A DNA stretch of 64,000 bases from Zerene cesonia (Eukaryota; Arthropoda; Insecta; Lepidoptera; Pieridae): NCBI RefSeq assembly GCF_012273895.1, contig NC_052109.1, positions 2,742,432 to 2,806,431 of the forward strand. Direction: 5' to 3'. The notes below the pieces were generated by a model. The model saw only the letters and a list, made by a program, of their open reading frames with translations, did not search any database and was not told the origin of the DNA. A program made the translations under genes and the position numbers. This document shows, one piece after another, positions 61,001 to 64,000 of this stretch (positions are counted from its first letter, which is position 1; every line of letters begins with the position of its first letter).

Positions 61001-63335
61001 CAAATGGGAACTAAATGTTACTATTTACCAAATAAATAACGTAGGCTGTAGGTAATATGACTTATATCCCTGGTTAACGCGCTTGATATGAATATAAATA
61101 AAGAATAATAATATATGTTTAACCCACATACTTTGGTATTTATTTCGGTATCATTATACATACATTGACGATAAGCATAGTAATTTACACAAAATTGTAT
61201 TTTATCAAAAAAGATGAATTGAAAGACTGAGCTAGATTTTTTACACAATTTATTGAGACAGATAGCTTACAAATTGCCAATACAAAGAAAATTGTATGTG
61301 AATAAGGTTTGATGCTTTCGCGGAAATAAGTTTTTAAACTTTATATATTTCTCGTCATTGTATACATTAAACTATATACATCAAATAAAACAGGTAAAAG
61401 TATATAGAATGAGATGGGAAAAAATTCAAATTCAAATTCAAAATATCAGTAGTAGATTCTTTAGGGTAATCTTAATGATGTACTCTTAATATAAATCAAA
61501 TATTAGCTCTGTGTTTTAACCGACGTACCCGAAAACTAAAAAGGTTCACAAGTTGACTATGTTTATTTTTTGGTTTTCTTACTCGATAATTCCGTGGGTT
61601 TCAACCGACTGGCGATATTCTTTAGTGTTTTTTAAAATATCGTTATCACTTGGTCCCATTTTAAAACCTTTTTAGCAGAGAAGAATTGTAATAAAAAGAA
61701 AAACATAAAAAAAGGTTTGATTGTTTAAACTATTCCTGAGTTAATATCAAAAATGTTCGTAGCAAACACAAAGGATTCCTCCGCAAATATCCTACACTCT
61801 AACATATAAAGGATTACGTACGTGAGCATTGAACCAGTTACCGCACAAAAGGTTCACGTGGATTGTGGGCATTCCACAATTTACCTGAACAGACGAGTGG
61901 GTACGGGAGAATATGTGGTTATATAAAAATATTTCTAAAGAATACATCTTTAGAAATATTTATATATAAATAACGAAAATTCGTGCTTTTGTTTAGAAAT
62001 TATAATAGACTAGCTTTTGACCGCGGCTTTGCACGCGTTGAATTTGGAGTCATTTAATAGATATTATACATATAAACCTTCCTTTTGAAACAGTATATCT
62101 ATAAAAAAAAACCCCATCAAAATCCGTTGCCTAGTTTTAAAGATTTAAGCATACATAGGGACATATGGACCGAGAAAGCGACTTTGTTTTATACTATGTA
62201 GTGATATTATTAACTGACCCGGTGAACGCTGTTCTGCCTTACACTTCTGATTTAGGGGTATGAAAAATAGATGTTGGCCGATTCTCAGACCTACCCTATA
62301 TATACACAAATTTTATGCGAATCGGTCCAGCTGTTTCGGAGGAGTATACTCCTTCCTATAGGAAGGAACATCGTGACCGTGAAAAAGGACAGATTTGATG
62401 GAAAACGTTATTCGATCTTGTCTCATTTTATAAACGGTCGTTTCCATAAAAATTATAATTTTGTTTCTTTTATAAAATATTACGTTAATACTGACTCAAT
62501 GTTATCTAAAGGTTATTAAATTAAATTTACAAAAATTTTTACGAAAAATGTATTTTTTATAAAATAATCAAACCGACTTGGAATCCACGAATAGGCACTC
62601 AAGAGCAGAAATAATTGATTTAATTAATATAAGTGCTATCCACTCATCTATTTGAAGTCAGTGCCAGCCAAACCAAGTGTCCAATAGATAGGTATTTATG
62701 TAGTAAATGCCTACTAAGAACCTAGTAATTGTGTTACTATGTAAATGTAATATGAAGAATATATAGTTACTTCATATAGTAAGTAGGTAGATACTACTGC
62801 ATATTTGTCCTACTTCCTTTCCTACTAATATTATAAATGCGAAAGTTTGTGAGTATGGATTTATGTGTATGTGTATGTTTGTTACTCTTTCACGCAAAAA
62901 CTACAGAACTGATTGCAATGAAATTTGGTACGTAGATAGCTGGACAACTGGCACTCATAGGCAAGTTTTTATCCCAATATTCCTACAGGAATAGACTTAT
63001 GCGGGTGAAAACGCCAGGCGTACCTAGTATACATATATATTTGTATACAGACATCCTAGCAAATAATTACAATAGTTAAAAAAAAGTTTTCAATCAATAG
63101 GTCCACACTGCGGTACAACAACCGGGTTTCAAGCGAGTGAAACGCGGCTTTCGCGCCCTCCGCCTCCCCGAAACTGTACCAGCTTCTGAGCCTCGCGACC
63201 CATACTTCCCTCTTCAGTGGTACTTGAAAAATACAGGACAAAATGGCGGGAAACCAAAGCTGGACTTGAACGTGGAAGCGGCTTGGGCGCAGGGCTATAC
63301 GGGCGTGAATGTTACTACAGCTATCATGGATGATG
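40039..63335 (+). CDS. amon: Neuroendocrine convertase 2 / amontillado, N-terminal exons (partial)
   Basis: PC2 is a calcium-dependent subtilisin-like protease of secretory granules that cuts neuropeptide and hormone precursors at dibasic sites. Three exons are visible: 40039-40194, 60631-60735 and 63101-63335 (residues 1-165 plus one base). Residues 1-17 form a signal peptide (MWLQWITATVLIATVYS). EVFTNSFLVRF, then HHGFDNLGPVL, belongs to the inhibitory propeptide. Exon 2 has the secondary propeptide site PRRS; exon 3 has VQQPGFKRVKR|GF, the primary autocleavage site after Arg102. PLQWYLKNTGQNGG and LDLNVEAAWAQGYTG open the catalytic domain. AIMDDG holds the catalytic Asp (Asp164). His, Ser and the oxyanion Asp lie past the window end. 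Intron 1 is ~20.4 kb. Exon boundaries between exons 1-2 and 2-3 are phase 0, so a small extra in-frame exon cannot be excluded. Confidence 0.93.
40690..40745. repeat. Fragment of ATAGCATTGAAATGC repeat family
   Basis: TTTTATAGCATTGATATGCT, then TTATAAAAAACATTTTGAAG and ACTAGAAAAAAATTATCACG. Matches the segment beside the 29173 hairpin and the fragment at 43118. Confidence 0.55.
42060..42180 (-). repeat. SINE-like repeat, partial copy
   Basis: GTCAGCCCATTTGTTGAGGC, then CTACAAATGTTCATGCTTCC and CATCAGGTGAGACAGCTCG. Matches 52745-52850 of the longer reverse copy. Confidence 0.6.
43118..43175. repeat. Fragment of ATAGCATTGAAATGC repeat family
   Basis: TTTAGTTTTATAGCATTGAA, then CTGCTTTATAAATGAGACAT and TTTGAAATAATAGAAAA. 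Shares the palindromic core and the GAAA-AATAGAAAA tail with 29173-29290. Confidence 0.55.
43600..43800 (+). repeat. SINE-like dispersed repeat, long copy
   Basis: CCGCTCCCCCACTCACCGTA, AACACAGTAGCATGGCTACT, CACGCCGGTCTTTTATAGGG, GGTGCGAGCTGGTGCAAGCA and GTGCTTGACTCCCACGTTAA. It is the inverse of the copies at 47150 and 52536. An ORF in it is a chance frame. Confidence 0.75.
45190..45510 (-). repeat. tRNA-derived SINE with pol III box A and box B
   Basis: On the minus strand the head has a box A-like TGGCTCAGTGG (45499-45489) and a consensus box B GGTTCGAGACC (45455-45445), about 33 bases apart. The body includes the complement of CACGCTGGCCAAGTGCGGGT, and the element ends at 45195-45210 in an ATG-type tail (plus-strand ATCATCATCAGCCC). 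A second partial copy is at 54548-54650. Confidence 0.75.
47150..47350 (-). repeat. SINE-like repeat, internally deleted copy
   Basis: GTGGGAGTCGAGCACGTTTC, then GAATTGGGCCAGCTCGCCAC and ACCGGCGTGAAATGGGAGC, ending CAGTTGCCCGCTATGACATA. Same ends as 52536-52870 but shorter in the middle. The two overlapping minus ORFs here are repeat frames. Confidence 0.75.
48263..48350 (+). mobile_element. 3' end of an RTE-type LINE (C-terminal codons and TGA-rich tail)
   Basis: Codons from 48263 read DRAEWRAMREAYVQQWTSKG then stop (48323-48325), followed by a (ATG/TGA)n tail. This matches the C-terminal pattern of RTE-like ORF2 proteins seen widely in Lepidoptera. Only the 5'-truncated tail is present, as is usual for dead-on-arrival LINE copies. 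Confidence 0.65.
49270..49440 (-). repeat. Dispersed repeat fragment
   Basis: GGGCTCCGCCCGCGTAGTAA, then TTTACGTTGGACCAAACTGC and AATCGTTTGAGTAGTTTAGG, ending AGTCCATCGCGGACAAACAA. The layout (CCCGCG edge, then AATCGTTTGAGTAG, then GACAAAC) parallels the other dispersed repeats in the window. Confidence 0.5.
49745..49960 (-). mobile_element. Degraded non-LTR retrotransposon fragment with RT motif
   Basis: The minus strand at 49787-49745 reads PGIPQGSLFGHLLL, close to the conserved reverse transcriptase motif GIPQGS-x-L/F-GPLLF of Jockey-like LINEs. Upstream frames are broken by stops, so this is an inactive relic. Confidence 0.55.
52536..52870 (-). repeat. SINE-like repeat, longest copy
   Basis: Plus-strand order: GTGGTAGTCGAGCACGCTTC, GAAATGGGCCAGCTCGCACC, GTTCGGTGAGTGGGGGAGCC, CCATTTGTAGAGGCGTAACT, CATCAGGCGTCCCACCAGCT, CCATTGCCGACTGTGACATA and an A-run. 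It serves as a local reference for the copies at 7560, 42060, 43600 and 47150. ORFs on both strands are repeat frames. Confidence 0.8.
53575..53665. repeat. AT-only simple repeat (AAATA / AAT units)
   Basis: Runs of AAATA, then AATAATAGTAGTAATAATAA and ATATAAATATAAATA. Confidence 0.85.
54548..54650 (-). repeat. Partial SINE copy (tail region)
   Basis: ATCATCATCATCATTAGCCC, CACAGCTGGGACACAGGTCC and CCACGCTGGCCAAATGCGGG match 45195-45305; the tRNA-like head is missing. Confidence 0.7.
55520..55800 (-). repeat. Dispersed repeat(s) with CTAGCT edge
   Basis: ACTAGCTATTCGCCCTGACT, then TCGCCCGGTGGCCGCCCGCC at one edge, and a second edge with CCCGACTCCGCCCAGG near 55678-55693. Fits nested or adjacent copies of the window's short dispersed elements. 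Confidence 0.5.
56068..56112 (+). repeat. Short repeat shared with 62250-62296
   Basis: TTTAGGGGTATGAAAAATAG, then ATGTTGGTCGATTCTCAGAC and TACCC are shared with 62250-62296 with two differences. Confidence 0.75.
58390..58540 (+). mobile_element. 3' tail of a non-LTR retrotransposon
   Basis: TCTGGAAGAGATCGCTACCT, AGCGATAAGGCCACCATTTG and TGCAATAAAGTATAAAATAA, followed by (AAAT)n. This is the familiar 3' end of LINE copies in Lepidoptera (recognised from memory). No coding part remains. Confidence 0.55.
62013..62400. repeat. Two adjoining dispersed repeats
   Basis: The first begins ACTAGCTTTTGACCGCGGCT and runs to CCGAGAAAGCGACTTTG. The second has TTTAGGGGTATGAAAAATAG (as at 56068), then GCGAATCGGTCCAGCTGTTT and AACATCGTGACC. 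Confidence 0.6.
62817..63030 (+). repeat. Near full-length dispersed repeat, second forward copy
   Basis: Same ends and order as 6651-6862: TCCTACTAATATTATAAATG to GCGGGTGAAAACGCCAGG and CTAGT. It lies ~70 bases before amon exon 3 and inside the intron. Confidence 0.75.
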
Positions 63336-64000
63336 GTAAGAAATGTGTTGTGTGTTAAAAACGTAATTTTCTTCTATTTTTACAATGAATAATTTTTATA
63401 CAATTTCGTAGTTGTGCTTTTAGTTGATGAATAGACTTGAGTACCCTCAAACTGGGATAGTATAAGAAAAAGACTAAGAAGTTTCATGATTTTCGAGTGA
63501 AAATCTTCATTATTTAGTATATATAGTACAAACTTTTTAAATCAAGTGGATTTATATATGTATTAATAATATGAACATGATTAAAAACATGTTTGTTCAA
63601 TAAAAAGAGGTATAATTTTATGAAAAGTGGATGTAATAAGGACCACCGCTAAAGAAAGTAACGCACTAGAAAGTAAAAATTGATATTAAATAAAGCAAGA
63701 GGTTTACATCTTTCTCGCATAATAATATACAGAATTAAATTAAATAATCAAAACTAAATCTCTACTATATTCTGTATAACTTTTTTTTTGTTTGGATATG
63801 ATTAATTTATACAAGTATATTTGTAATAATATGAAGCTTAGGAATTTGTTTCTTTGAACTCGCAAATATCAGGAACTACATGATTTATTTCAAAAATGTC
63901 CTAACCAGCGGATTTGTAGGTATATGAACCCTGTGTTTTTGTGTGTATAGGCTATATATTGTATACCACGACAGGAGCCGAGAAGTCTGCTAATTATAAA
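63336..64000 (+). other. Start of amon intron 3
   Basis: GTAAGA donor after the codon split in AIMDDG. AT-rich with no further exon before the window end. Confidence 0.75.

Larger units (their letters stand above)
60736..63100 (+). other. amon intron 2
   Basis: GTGAGC donor, ATAG acceptor, 2365 bases. It holds a 15-base perfect inverted repeat (61927-61941 / 61947-61961), repeats at 62013-62400 and a full dispersed element at 62817-63030 just before exon 3. No coding exon is recognised. Confidence 0.8.

Overview
This is eukaryotic, AT-rich nuclear DNA, most likely from a moth or butterfly (Lepidoptera). Genes have small GT-AG exons and very long introns. The spacer holds many repeats of the kind scattered through lepidopteran genomes: a family starting TCCTACTAATATTATAAATGCG and ending near CTAGT, tRNA-derived SINEs, and tails of RTE- and Jockey-type LINEs. 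I see no bacterial, plasmid or phage features and no CRISPR array.

Layout. (1) 402-25995, minus: the 5' two thirds of a kindlin/fermitin gene (integrin activator). Six coding exons, all in phase, with a first intron of about 22 kb; the 3' end lies beyond base 1. (2) 25996-26759: a short divergent promoter region. (3) 26760-28621, plus: a three-exon gene for a 491-residue protein resembling ETAA1, the RPA-binding ATR activator. (4) 29352-30351: a run of exactly 1000 N. (5) 30352-33560: a nearly identical second copy of 26146-29351, containing the ETAA1-like gene again (30968-32831). Both copies end exactly at the gap, so an uncollapsed second haplotype is more likely than a true tandem duplication. 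(6) 33943-34677, plus: intronless mitochondrial ClpP. (7) 35317-37887, minus: a complete four-exon secreted serine protease with a catalytic triad but an atypical substrate pocket and one missing disulfide. (8) 40039-63335, plus: the first three coding exons of prohormone convertase 2 (amontillado), with a first intron of about 20 kb, continuing past the window end. A first gap (1037-2036) lies in kindlin intron 5 and has an 11-base sequence repeated on both flanks, so it may contain no missing sequence.

These neighbours do not form a functional unit: adhesion (kindlin), replication stress (ETAA1-like), mitochondrial proteolysis (ClpP), extracellular proteolysis and neuropeptide processing (PC2). 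No convincing novel multi-gene system is visible. The points most worth a second look are the probable false duplication, the ETAA1-like protein with two RPA32-type helices, the odd protease pocket, a perfect CRE in the probable amon core promoter, a small signal-peptide ORF at 14931-15059, a compact motif-rich island near 5.8 kb, and several perfect hairpins.
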